Assembly (NCBI RefSeq): GCF_014635545.1
Contig: NZ_BMDA01000001.1
Coordinates: 698,739 to 762,738, forward strand
Direction: 5' to 3'
Length of the DNA: 64,000 nucleotides
Source of the DNA: Acinetobacter courvalinii
GTDB lineage: Bacteria > Pseudomonadota > Gammaproteobacteria > Pseudomonadales > Moraxellaceae
Positions 48,480 through 56,214 of the stretch are shown here, piece after piece; positions within the stretch are counted from its first letter, which is position 1; every line of letters begins with the position of its first letter. Position numbers and translations under genes: made by a program. The notes beneath the pieces were generated by a model. It was given only the letters and a program-made list of their open reading frames with translations. It was not told the origin of the DNA and searched no databases.

Positions 48480-48500
48480 AGGTCAGACCAGTTGGACTGG
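48480..48500. promoter_or_regulatory. Putative GntR operator(s) between the GntR gene and alc
   Basis: GGTCAGACC (48481-48489) is followed by a second dyad, CCAGT-TGG-ACTGG (48488-48500). They lie between the divergent regulator and allantoicase genes and could control both. Confidence 0.6.
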
Positions 48501-48543
48501 ATCTTGCATAATAGAATAGAAATCAAACCTTCAGGAACAATCA

Positions 48544-49548
48544 ATGACAGTGCATGTTGCTAAAACCGTGGCTTTACCGACCCATTTGCAAGCGTTAACC
48601 AATCTCGCTGATGCCAGAATTGGTGCAAAAATTGTGAGTTATTCCGATGAGTTTTTTGCAGAAGCTGCAAGAATGTTGCAAAGTGCACCCGCTCAATTCA
48701 TTGAAGGAAAATATGATGACAATGGCAAATGGATGGATGGATGGGAGACCCGCCGTAAGCGTGAGTCTGGCTATGACTGGTGTATTGTTCGTTTGGGCGT
48801 AACGGGGATTGTATCTGGATTTGATATTGATACCTCATTCTTTACAGGCAATTATCCGGCATCTGCTTCTATTGAGGGCTGTTATGCACCAGATAATCAA
48901 TTGGAAGGGATCAGCTGGACTGTTTTATTAGAAAACTCGGTTCTATCTCCGGATCAGCATCATTTTTTCGACTGCGCTGCTCAGAAAGTTACCCATATTC
49001 GTATTAATATTTTCCCTGATGGTGGGATTGCACGTTTAAGAGTGTATGGCCGTGTGCTGCTTGAACATGTCGATACAACCCGGCAGATGGACTTGATTGG
49101 TTTAAAAAATGGCGGGCGTATTGTAGCCTTTAGCGATGCACATTTTGGTCATCCGAATAATCTGCTCAGTCCGGATCGTGGCTTAAATATGGGCGATGGT
49201 TGGGAGACCAAGCGTCGCCGTGCACCTGGTTTTGACTGGTGCATTATTGCTTTGGGACAATCTGGATTCGTTGAAAAAATTGAAGTCGATACCGCATTTT
49301 TTAAAGGCAATTTCCCCGCATTTTGTTCGATTCAAGCCGCTTATGTTGAAAATGCAACCGATGCACAACTGATTCCGCAAAGTATGTTCTGGCCATTTCT
49401 ATTGGAACAGCAGCCTTTGACCATGGATCATATTCATGAATATGTTGCAGAAGTACTGCAACATCAAAAAGTAAACTATATCCGCGTCAATATGATTCCC
49501 GATGGCGGGATTAGCCGGATTCGTTTATGGGGAAAAGTAGTTGAATAA
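48544..49548 (+). CDS. alc: Allantoicase
   Basis: A 334-residue enzyme made of two allantoicase repeats. Each has the GW-E-T-(R/K)-R-(K/R)-R motif and FDWC or YDWC: GWETRRKRESGYDWCIVRLG (about residue 60) and GWETKRRRAPGFDWCIIALG (about 220). It splits allantoate to ureidoglycolate and urea. It is divergent from the GntR gene. Ureidoglycolate lyase follows after a repeat element. AGGAACAATC lies before the start. Confidence 0.95.
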   Translation: MTVHVAKTVALPTHLQALTNLADARIGAKIVSYSDEFFAEAARMLQSAPAQFIEGKYDDNGKWMDGWETRRKRESGYDWCIVRLGVTGIVSGFDIDTSFFTGNYPASASIEGCYAPDNQLEGISWTVLLENSVLSPDQHHFFDCAAQKVTHIRINIFPDGGIARLRVYGRVLLEHVDTTRQMDLIGLKNGGRIVAFSDAHFGHPNNLLSPDRGLNMGDGWETKRRRAPGFDWCIIALGQSGFVEKIEVDTAFFKGNFPAFCSIQAAYVENATDAQLIPQSMFWPFLLEQQPLTMDHIHEYVAEVLQHQKVNYIRVNMIPDGGISRIRLWGKVVE

Positions 49549-49661
49549 GTTAAATTATATTATTTAGTACAATTGTATGATCTCATAAATTGGCTGTTTA
49601 TAAGCTGATTTTTATATAGGTGTTATTTTTACTTTTCAAGGATGATGAGCTGTGAAACAGC

Positions 49662-49768
49662 GTAAGGAAAAAGTCTTTCGCAGCTTTACCGCTGCTCATT
49701 CGCTGATGGTACGTCCTTGACACCACAGCCAAACAGGCGGCATCCATGCCGCCAACCACGATAGTGAA
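49662..49768. repeat. Structured repeat, copy 2 (about 107 bp)
   Basis: The second copy of the element at 47524-47630, from GTAAGGAAAAAGTC to ACGATAGTGAA. The GGCGGCATCCATGCCGCC hairpin is unchanged, and the GCAGC/GCTGC stem keeps its pairing although the loop differs. It lies in the 284-base gap between alc and allA, which holds no other gene. Confidence 0.85.
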
Positions 49769-49832
49769 ATATTACTATAATTTTCATTTAGATAAGTGAG
49801 ATTTGAGCTGATATTTCTTTGTATTAAAGAGA

Positions 49833-50375
49833 ATGGCTATGCATGAAAAAAATATTGTAATCCAGCCCTTAACTCAGGACAGTTTTGCTGCTTTTGGTGA
49901 GGTCATTGAAAAGAGCGGCAAAGACTTTATCCCGATTAATCAGGGACTCACTGAGCGTTATCACGCCTTATCACTAGCGCAAATTTCAGGTGATCATGTT
50001 GCTGTTGGGATGAGCATTTTTCACAATTTATTTGCAACTCAGATTCCATTTCAAATTGAGATGCTGGAACGACATCCTTATGGTTCACAGTCCTTTATGC
50101 CTTTACAGCAGCAGAAATTTATTATTGTTGTGGCACTGTCTTTTGATCAGGATCGTCCCGATGAACAAAGGATTTATGCATTTATGAGTAACGGACAACA
50201 GGGGATTACTTATCATCAGGGTATATGGCACCATCCTTTAATTACCTTAGAGGAAAATAGTGATTTTCTCGTGGTCGATCGTATTGGTGGCGGCAGTAAT
50301 TGTGATGTGCATCATTTATCTCAACCGTGCTGGATCTCCGAGGCTTTAGTACAGTCAGAGATTGTGAATCTCTGA
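49833..50375 (+). CDS. allA: Ureidoglycolate lyase
   Basis: A 180-residue cupin-fold enzyme. The family start QPLTQDSFAAFGEVIEKSG and the metal/substrate region QGITYHQGIWHHPLITL (about residues 120-136) are clear. It cleaves ureidoglycolate to glyoxylate and urea, closing the urate-to-glyoxylate route. ATG 49839 is an alternative start with a better-spaced AAGAGA. Confidence 0.92.
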   Translation: MAMHEKNIVIQPLTQDSFAAFGEVIEKSGKDFIPINQGLTERYHALSLAQISGDHVAVGMSIFHNLFATQIPFQIEMLERHPYGSQSFMPLQQQKFIIVVALSFDQDRPDEQRIYAFMSNGQQGITYHQGIWHHPLITLEENSDFLVVDRIGGGSNCDVHHLSQPCWISEALVQSEIVNL

Positions 50376-50522
50376 CTGTATATTGAAAAAATATATTTAC
50401 CTTAGAAGATTGGAAGGAGATTCGTTTTAATTTAGAATTCTCAAGCATATTAATATTCGTATCTTTTTATTTTTTTAATTAAGATTTTTTGTATACCACC
50501 TAAATATTTATTCTAATTTTCT

Positions 50523-51305
50523 ATGTCAACAAAACGCTATGTAGCAAGAGAATTGCTTGAACAGCATACAAAGCAAAAGAAGCAGGAGAAATTAGAACAA
50601 AGACGCTTAGCGCTTGAACAGCAAGCTAAAGAAAAAAGAAAAGCGAAAGTACAGATTGCTTTTTGGATTATCTTATTTGTTTTACCCTTATTTTTATTTC
50701 CAGCATATCCACGCAATCAGTGGCAATTTGAGATTTATCGTTATATCACAGAGCAGATGTTGATTACGGTGGGGACTAAAGGTCCATTGCCATTTTTTAC
50801 TATTCTTTCAAGTATTTATTGTACTATTTTAACTTTTGTCGCGGTCTGTTACATATGTCTGTTATTTATTAAGAAAGTAGGCATGAACAAGGCGTTTCAG
50901 GAAAAAATTTATAGTAAATTCTTTCAGGCTGAGTTTGAGGCATCGAAGAAATATCCGTGGCTGGAGAAGCCATGGATAAAAAAAACGATTGTTTCAGGGA
51001 TATTTTTATTCTGCTTTATCATGGGGATGAGCCATTTTCTTTTGGAAAATATCTCCTTTCAGGATGGTAGTCGTAGAGGTGCACTTATCCAGTTAGGTTA
51101 TAATTATCGGATCGGTGTACTTTTTTGGGAAAGTACGTTTAGTGTCTTTACTATATTCCCATTTTTCTATTTTAGTTTTTTATTTATTTATCTTGTTAAC
51201 TATTTTTTCAGAGGATTAGGTACGGGAAAAATCATTATTCCTCCAAAAAGGCCCAAGAAAAGAAATCAGAAGAGATCGCACAAAAGACCGCAAACACCCC
51301 CATAG
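50523..51305 (+). CDS. Four-helix membrane protein with coiled-coil N-terminus, unknown function
   Basis: A 260-residue protein I do not recognise. Residues about 10-45 are a highly charged helix, rich in Lys/Glu/Gln (KQEKLEQRRLALEQQAKEKR), probably a coiled coil. Then come four hydrophobic helices at about residues 46-62, 95-120, 155-175 and 200-230. The last 30 residues are basic (KRPKKRNQKRSHKRP). No ribosome-binding site is clear before ATG 50523. AT-rich codon use sets it apart from the purine genes on both sides, so it may be a later arrival. It could belong to a toxin-immunity context, but nothing proves it. Confidence 0.7.
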   Translation: MSTKRYVARELLEQHTKQKKQEKLEQRRLALEQQAKEKRKAKVQIAFWIILFVLPLFLFPAYPRNQWQFEIYRYITEQMLITVGTKGPLPFFTILSSIYCTILTFVAVCYICLLFIKKVGMNKAFQEKIYSKFFQAEFEASKKYPWLEKPWIKKTIVSGIFLFCFIMGMSHFLLENISFQDGSRRGALIQLGYNYRIGVLFWESTFSVFTIFPFFYFSFLFIYLVNYFFRGLGTGKIIIPPKRPKKRNQKRSHKRPQTPP

Positions 51306-51338
51306 AAGATAAAGATAAATAGACTAAAGCTGAAATAA

Positions 51339-51365
51339 CAGACAGAGACGATCTATCTCTGTCTG
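51339..51365. terminator. Stem-loop between convergent genes
   Basis: CAGACAGAGA (51339-51348) pairs perfectly with TCTCTGTCTG (51356-51365) around a 7-base loop. It lies between the convergent genes 50523 and 51380. T-runs are weak, so termination may be partial. Confidence 0.6.
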
Positions 51366-51379
51366 CAAAGAATAGAGGA

Positions 51380-52393
51380 TTAATATTTACCTTTGAAGTT
51401 GGCGCTGATGCGTTGTTTTAAATATTCTTTGGCTGTAATTGCTGGATATTTCTTTTGTGGACTTTCAATCAGCACATCTTCATTGGCTTGACAGAAGAAC
51501 GCCAAACTATAACGCGCTCCTTGATACTCATTTGCTTCTGGATTTTTGACCCGATGGAAATTAGAAGGTAATTGGTCATCACTCCAACGCATCAACATAT
51601 CGCCAATATTACAGGTGATGACATCCTCCCGTGGATCGATACTGGTCCATTGTTGCTGTTCCATATCCTTGCCTGGACAGACTTGCAATCCGCCTTGGCC
51701 TTTACGCTGGAACAGTAGGGTCAAACAATCAAAATCGGTATGTGCACCAGCACGCCATAGCCCCAATTGGTCTTTTAACGCTGGATCAATGGCATAGTAA
51801 TGCAACATTCTTAAAGTACTTTGATAGCTGTCTTGTTCAGGATCGTGGGCAAGACTAAAGAAATTATCGGCAAAACCCAGTTTATAAGCAAAGCAGGAGA
51901 GTATTTTCATCCCAACTTGCCAGCAGGCATGTTCAAATTCAAGCATGGTATTTTTAAAGTCAGGCAGCTCTTGTTCGGTTGGATACAGTCCCTCCATTCG
52001 TGGACGAGTAATTTGGTAGGATTCTTTCTGGTCTGGGGTACTGGTTGATGGACGAACCTGAGCCTTGCTTTCCCAACCTGCATTTCGGTTGAGCGGATAG
52101 CGTGCTTTGACCGGTTCAGGCAGAGCAAAAAACTGTTGTGTCATATCAAATGCGGTTTGAATCTGCTCAAGTGGAATACCATGATGCGAGACCTGAAAAA
52201 AACCAATATCCGTTGCTGCTGCCCAAAGCTGCTCCGCGATTTCATACTTACGTTGTTCAAAGTTGGATAAATCAATCACCCGAACTTCACGTTCAAAGGT
52301 CTCTTGTCCCAAAGCGCCCATACGCGCTTCTTTTTGCAGTTCTTCTAAGCTGTAGTCATTTTCCGCTAATGCAGACATGTTGGCGCTATTCAT
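51380..52393 (-). CDS. 2-oxoglutarate/Fe(II) oxygenase, isopenicillin-N-synthase-like
   Basis: A 337-residue oxygenase. The facial triad is H-x-D in GAHTDFDCLTLLFQ (about residues 217-230) and His in PSNFHRVKNP (about 278). The R-x-S of ARYSLAFFCQ binds 2-oxoglutarate. The N-terminal DIOX_N domain starts VIDLSNFEQRKYEIAEQLWAAA. These enzymes hydroxylate or demethylate small molecules. Its position between the allantoin genes and an ABC importer with an 8-oxoguanine-deaminase-like enzyme suggests a purine, pterin or related heterocycle as substrate. Neither the reaction nor the substrate can be read from the sequence. Confidence 0.88.
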   Translation of the reverse strand: MNSANMSALAENDYSLEELQKEARMGALGQETFEREVRVIDLSNFEQRKYEIAEQLWAAATDIGFFQVSHHGIPLEQIQTAFDMTQQFFALPEPVKARYPLNRNAGWESKAQVRPSTSTPDQKESYQITRPRMEGLYPTEQELPDFKNTMLEFEHACWQVGMKILSCFAYKLGFADNFFSLAHDPEQDSYQSTLRMLHYYAIDPALKDQLGLWRAGAHTDFDCLTLLFQRKGQGGLQVCPGKDMEQQQWTSIDPREDVITCNIGDMLMRWSDDQLPSNFHRVKNPEANEYQGARYSLAFFCQANEDVLIESPQKKYPAITAKEYLKQRISANFKGKY

Positions 52394-52752
52394 ATTTCAA
52401 CCTCATCTTCTGGATAAACCGTGACCCAATCAAATGAATTGAAAGAGACGGGGGCACATTCAAAAAAAAGCTTCATTCCCTTCATAAGATCGTTCTGATG
52501 AAGAACCTAAGCTGATTTCTGAGCAATGACCCACATAGCAGCCGATGTGACTGACTATGCTGAACGCTTCTACTCTGACAGAAAGGATGAAGCAGTTTTT
52601 GTGCCAGTTTATAAAGTGAAACAGGTCAATATGATGAGAAACGCTGCAATTTCTTGTGAAAATATTGAAATTTGAAACAGCATAACTTCTAATATTCAAG
52701 TATTCACTAACATACAATCTGTATTCAAGTTTGTATGCAGGGTAGAGAGAAA
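52394..52752. other. Gap between the 2OG oxygenase and the SUKH-like gene
   Basis: This stretch of about 360 bases begins with the promoter side of the 2OG oxygenase gene and contains the short frame at 52526-52675. The remaining sequence is AT-rich with no repeat or terminator that I can see. Confidence 0.5.
52526..52675 (+). CDS. Small hypothetical ORF or gene remnant
   Basis: A 49-codon frame, ATG 52526 to TGA 52675, reads like coding sequence (MTHIAADVTDYAERFYSDRK, ending SCENIEI). Its ATG overlaps the stop of a short frame ending PKLISEQ, as in coupled genes, but that upstream frame is only a dozen codons. No family is recognised. It may be the 3' remnant of a lost gene next to the SUKH-like gene. 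Confidence 0.3.
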   Translation: MTHIAADVTDYAERFYSDRKDEAVFVPVYKVKQVNMMRNAAISCENIEI

Positions 52753-53217
52753 ATGGCAATATCATTAAAGTTGATTGATTATCTGAAAGGTAAGGGATGG
52801 TGGCATGATGAAGAAAGTGATTCATACAGGAACGAATTAATTTCTTACGGTCTAAATCCTAGCTCAGATATTTTTAGCTTTTATTTACATGCAGAAGGTC
52901 TTCCTAATTTTCCTACCACAAAAGGGGAACTGATTCAGTTAGCTTGGTTCTTATTAAATACAAATTATAAGAGAAATTCGGAAAGTCTTCGAGCTGCGTT
53001 AAATATTAGTAAAGATTTTCTATTTCTAGACTCTTTTGAAGGCGGAGGTGGCTATTTATATAATTGTAAGAATGAATGTGTTTATGAATATAAAGTTTCT
53101 GAGGTAAAGAAAAACTCTAATAATATAGTTATGATAAAGCAGTGGGCAAATTTTAATATTTTTTTAGAGTTTTTGTTTTTACAGCAGCACCCCGAGAGTG
53201 CATCTACACTTACTTAA
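52753..53217 (+). CDS. SMI1/KNR4 (SUKH)-like protein, possible orphan immunity protein
   Basis: A 154-residue protein from ATG 52753, behind GAGAGAAA; an in-frame ATG 52735 is possible. The pattern FLFLDSFEGGGGYLYNCKNE followed by VYEY and a C-terminal NFNIFLEFLFLQ follows the SUKH fold's last strands and helix (D-x-x-G-G...aSFxxFLe). SUKH proteins are common immunity proteins of polymorphic toxins. No toxin gene lies next to it; only remnants do. Its AT-rich codon use suggests transfer. The fold call is moderate and rests on pattern only. Confidence 0.6.
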   Translation: MAISLKLIDYLKGKGWWHDEESDSYRNELISYGLNPSSDIFSFYLHAEGLPNFPTTKGELIQLAWFLLNTNYKRNSESLRAALNISKDFLFLDSFEGGGGYLYNCKNECVYEYKVSEVKKNSNNIVMIKQWANFNIFLEFLFLQQHPESASTLT

Positions 53218-53535
53218 CGCACTATTAAACTGCACTCAACACCAAAGACTCAATACAGTCTATTCATCTTAGTACAATTAAAAATAAATCCGACCTAGAG
53301 AATTACCAACAAAAACAAGGTGAAATCAATCTTGGCACAGAGCTTGCTAAATCATGATTGAGTATAAGCGGTCAGTATGGCAAACATACGGGACATTGCT
53401 CTACAGCGTTTGCTGTTCCTCTTTCGGGGACAAAGCCAATTGATTTGGCTTTGAGAGAAATGTGTAGCTTATACATTGATTACCCCCCTAAAAAGAATAG
53501 CAAGATGAATCCATACAGATTTAGGGGTCTTATTT
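53218..53535 (+). other. Remnant-bearing gap before the ABC transporter
   Basis: An open frame without a start from about 53230 to TGA 53355-53357 ends in coding-like sequence (DLENYQQKQGEINLGTELAKS). It may be the tail of a lost gene. An 8-bp hairpin (AAAGCCAA/TTGGCTTT, 53432-53452) follows. The promoter of the ABC operon must lie in the last part, where AGGGG stands before ATG 53536. Confidence 0.4.
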
Positions 53536-54528
53536 ATGAATATTCAGCACTATGTAGGCAAAGGGCGACGTACTGTAATTGCGGGCGCGTTATTGGGACT
53601 AGGCACAGTTCTCAGCTCAACCAGTTTTGCAGCCGATAAACTTGTTTTACAAACCACATGGTATGCGCAAGCCGAGCAAGGTGGATATTATCAGGCACTG
53701 GCACAGGGAATTTATAAAAAATACGGACTTGATGTCGATATCAAAATCGGCGGGCCGCAGGTCAATAACATGAGCTTATTATTGTCCAAGCGAGCCGATA
53801 TTATTATTAATTATGATCTACAGGTCTTAAAAGGTATCGAAAGCAACTTTCCCATCAAAGCGGTGGCAGCACCATTCCAGTTTGATCCGCAAGGTGTACT
53901 AACCCATAGCGATGTAAAGTCTTTGGCCGATCTGAAAGGAAAAACGATTCTGGTCTCGACCAGTGGACAAGCAAGCTGGTGGCCTTGGTTAAAAGGCAAA
54001 TATAAATTAGATGCCGCGCAGGCACGCCCGTATACCTTCAATATGCAGCCATTCTTAGCAGGCAAAAATGTCGTGCAACAAGCTTATGCGACCTCTGAAG
54101 TCTTTCAGGCAAAAAAAGCAGAACCATCGAGTAATTTCTTTTTATTTGCTGATGCGGGTTATCCAGCTTACGGTGGCATCTTGGTGACCCGTAATGATGT
54201 GATTCAAAACAAACCAGAGGTGCTGCGCCGTTTTGTCCAGGCATCGATGGAGGGATGGAAAAACTATTTAGCTGATCCACGATTGGGCAATAGCATCATT
54301 AAAAAAGAAAATCCGAATATGAATGATGAACTACTCACTTTTGCAGTCGGGCAAATGCGCAAATTGAAGTTGATTGATGGTGGAGATGCCAAAACTCAAG
54401 GCATTGGTGTGATGACAGACGCACGTTGGAAAGCAACCCGAGATTTTATGGTGAGTGCAGGGTTGCTGAACACTAAAACCAATTGGAAAACCGCTTATAC
54501 CACGCAGTTTATTAAACCAGCCAAATAA
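53536..54528 (+). CDS. ABC transporter substrate-binding protein, NMT1/SsuA type
   Basis: A 330-residue periplasmic binding protein. The signal peptide includes TVIAGALLGLGTVLSSTSFA (cleavage about residue 33). The mature start DKLVLQTTWYAQAEQGGYYQ and KIGGPQVNNMSLLLSKRADI belong to the NMT1/THI5-like family that serves thiamine-precursor, nitrate/sulfonate and pyrimidine/purine importers. With the downstream ATPase, permease and amidohydrolase it feeds a heterocycle-degrading enzyme. The ligand is unknown. Confidence 0.9.
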   Translation: MNIQHYVGKGRRTVIAGALLGLGTVLSSTSFAADKLVLQTTWYAQAEQGGYYQALAQGIYKKYGLDVDIKIGGPQVNNMSLLLSKRADIIINYDLQVLKGIESNFPIKAVAAPFQFDPQGVLTHSDVKSLADLKGKTILVSTSGQASWWPWLKGKYKLDAAQARPYTFNMQPFLAGKNVVQQAYATSEVFQAKKAEPSSNFFLFADAGYPAYGGILVTRNDVIQNKPEVLRRFVQASMEGWKNYLADPRLGNSIIKKENPNMNDELLTFAVGQMRKLKLIDGGDAKTQGIGVMTDARWKATRDFMVSAGLLNTKTNWKTAYTTQFIKPAK

Positions 54529-54605
54529 TCTTAGATACTTTCCTTACAAGGAAGCCATGGTGAAAGGGTTAATAAAATAGCGCATTTGCATCAAGGGGAA
54601 ACCAC

Positions 54606-55427
54606 ATGAATTCTGCTTTACCAATGGATACGCCAATACATGAGTCTTCGAGCTTTATTACGCCGATGATTATGGCCAGAGGGGTTGAAAAAACCTATCC
54701 AAATGGCACCAATGCCTTACAACGATTAGATTTAAATATTGCCCGTGGTGAAATTGTTTCATTACTGGGGCCGTCAGGTTGCGGTAAAAGTACCTTACTC
54801 AAAATGTTTGCCGATCTGGAGCAACCTTCTGCGGGTGTGGTGCGCTGGAATGGCAAGGCTGAGATGCAATCGCAATGCAAAATGGCCATGGTGTTTCAGG
54901 AGGCAACGCTGATGCCATGGGCCAATATCGAAGACAATGTGCGTTTACCTCTCGATTTACAACATATCTCAAAATCAGTGAGTACTCCGAAAGTGATGGC
55001 GGCTTTAGCAGCTGTAGGTTTAGAGAAGTTTAGCAAAGTCTATCCACGGGAGCTTTCGGGCGGCATGCAAATGCGTGCCTCTTTGGCCAGAGCCTTGGTG
55101 ACTGAACCTGATCTGTTATTGATGGATGAACCTTTTGGTGCTTTGGATGAGTTTACTCGCCATAAACTGGATAGTGATATCCAGCAATTATGGTCAGAGC
55201 GAGATCTCACGGTGGTGTTTGTGACTCACAGTATTTATGAGGCCGTGTATCTGTCTTCACGGGTCATTGTGATGGGCGCACGGCCTGGGCGGGTAGTCGC
55301 CGATCTGGACATTGAAGGACCTTATTTACGTGACGATGCTTTCCGAAGCTCAGAGATTTTTATCCGACAATGTTCGCATCTATCGCAATTATTGGCTGAG
55401 GCAAGCGGAGGGTATGCTCATGATTAA
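54606..55427 (+). CDS. ABC transporter ATP-binding protein, SsuB/TauB type
   Basis: A 273-residue ATPase. Walker A is GPSGCGKST (residues about 57-65), the Q-loop is VFQEATLMPW, the signature is LSGGMQMRASLARAL, Walker B is LLLMDEPFGALDE, and the H-loop is VFVTHS. This set is typical of nitrate/sulfonate/taurine importers. Its end overlaps the permease start. Confidence 0.93.
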   Translation: MNSALPMDTPIHESSSFITPMIMARGVEKTYPNGTNALQRLDLNIARGEIVSLLGPSGCGKSTLLKMFADLEQPSAGVVRWNGKAEMQSQCKMAMVFQEATLMPWANIEDNVRLPLDLQHISKSVSTPKVMAALAAVGLEKFSKVYPRELSGGMQMRASLARALVTEPDLLLMDEPFGALDEFTRHKLDSDIQQLWSERDLTVVFVTHSIYEAVYLSSRVIVMGARPGRVVADLDIEGPYLRDDAFRSSEIFIRQCSHLSQLLAEASGGYAHD

Positions 55428-56214
55428 ACCCTTGATACAACATCCAACCGTACAACGTATTGCCGCGCCATTGGGACTCGGTTTGATCTTCCTACTGTTT
55501 TGGCAACTGAGTTTTCAACAACTTGAAGTCCCTGTTTATGTCGTACCTAAACCCAGTGATATTGTCATGGCACTGATTCATCAATCCAGTATGTTATTTG
55601 GCAGTTTATGGGTGACTTTAAAAATCACCTTATTGGCTTTTGTCTGCGCCGTAATGATTGGCACATTGATCGCTTTTGTGTTTGTACAAAGTCGCGTGCT
55701 CGAAGCCTGTTTTATGCCGTATGCCATTTTATTTCAGGTCACACCGATTGTCGCGATTGCACCTCTAGTCATCATCTGGATTCAAAATACCACTTTAGCG
55801 TTAGTGGTCTGTGCCATGCTGGTTGCGGTTTTTCCTATATTAACCAATACCACCCTGGGTCTGCGTAGTGTCAATAAAGGCTTGCTCAATCTTTTTCAAA
55901 TCAATAAAGCCAGTCGTTGGCAAATTCTGATGCGCTTACGTGTACCGAATGCGTTGCCTTATTTCTTTGGTGGTTTACGTATTTCCTGCGGTTTGGCGCT
56001 GATTGGTGCTGTAGTTTCCGAGTTCGTTGCCGGTGCGGGAGGGACCAGTGCAGGCCTAGCTTATCAAATCTTGCAAGCAGGTTTTCAACTGGATTTACCG
56101 CTGATGTTTGCTGCCTTATTCCTGATAACCTGTACGGGTTTGGGCTTATTTGTCGTGATGTCTTTATTAAGCCAGTTCTTTCTAAGTAAATGGCATGAGA
56201 GTGAACAAGTATGA
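55420..56214 (+). CDS. ABC transporter permease, SsuC type
   Basis: A 264-residue inner-membrane permease with about six helices. The EAA-like loop is seen in INKASRWQILMRLRVPNALPYFFGG (given here as a run of key parts: RVPNALP then GGLRISCGLALIGAVVSEF). The start is ATG 55420 or 55414, both behind CGGAGGG; a frame from 55312 would overlap the ATPase by 116 bases. The stop overlaps the next start (TATGAG), so all four genes form one operon. Confidence 0.9.
   Translation: MIKPLIQHPTVQRIAAPLGLGLIFLLFWQLSFQQLEVPVYVVPKPSDIVMALIHQSSMLFGSLWVTLKITLLAFVCAVMIGTLIAFVFVQSRVLEACFMPYAILFQVTPIVAIAPLVIIWIQNTTLALVVCAMLVAVFPILTNTTLGLRSVNKGLLNLFQINKASRWQILMRLRVPNALPYFFGGLRISCGLALIGAVVSEFVAGAGGTSAGLAYQILQAGFQLDLPLMFAALFLITCTGLGLFVVMSLLSQFFLSKWHESEQV

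Noticed and set aside
52460-52825. Minus-strand frame of 121 codons over the gap and the SUKH start
   Set aside because: Translation is His/Cys/Ser-rich without any family pattern and overlaps a better + strand gene.
53432-53452. Hairpin AAAGCCAA/TTGGCTTT as a terminator
   Set aside because: No T-run follows and no transcribed gene ends clearly before it; kept only as a note in the gap entry.
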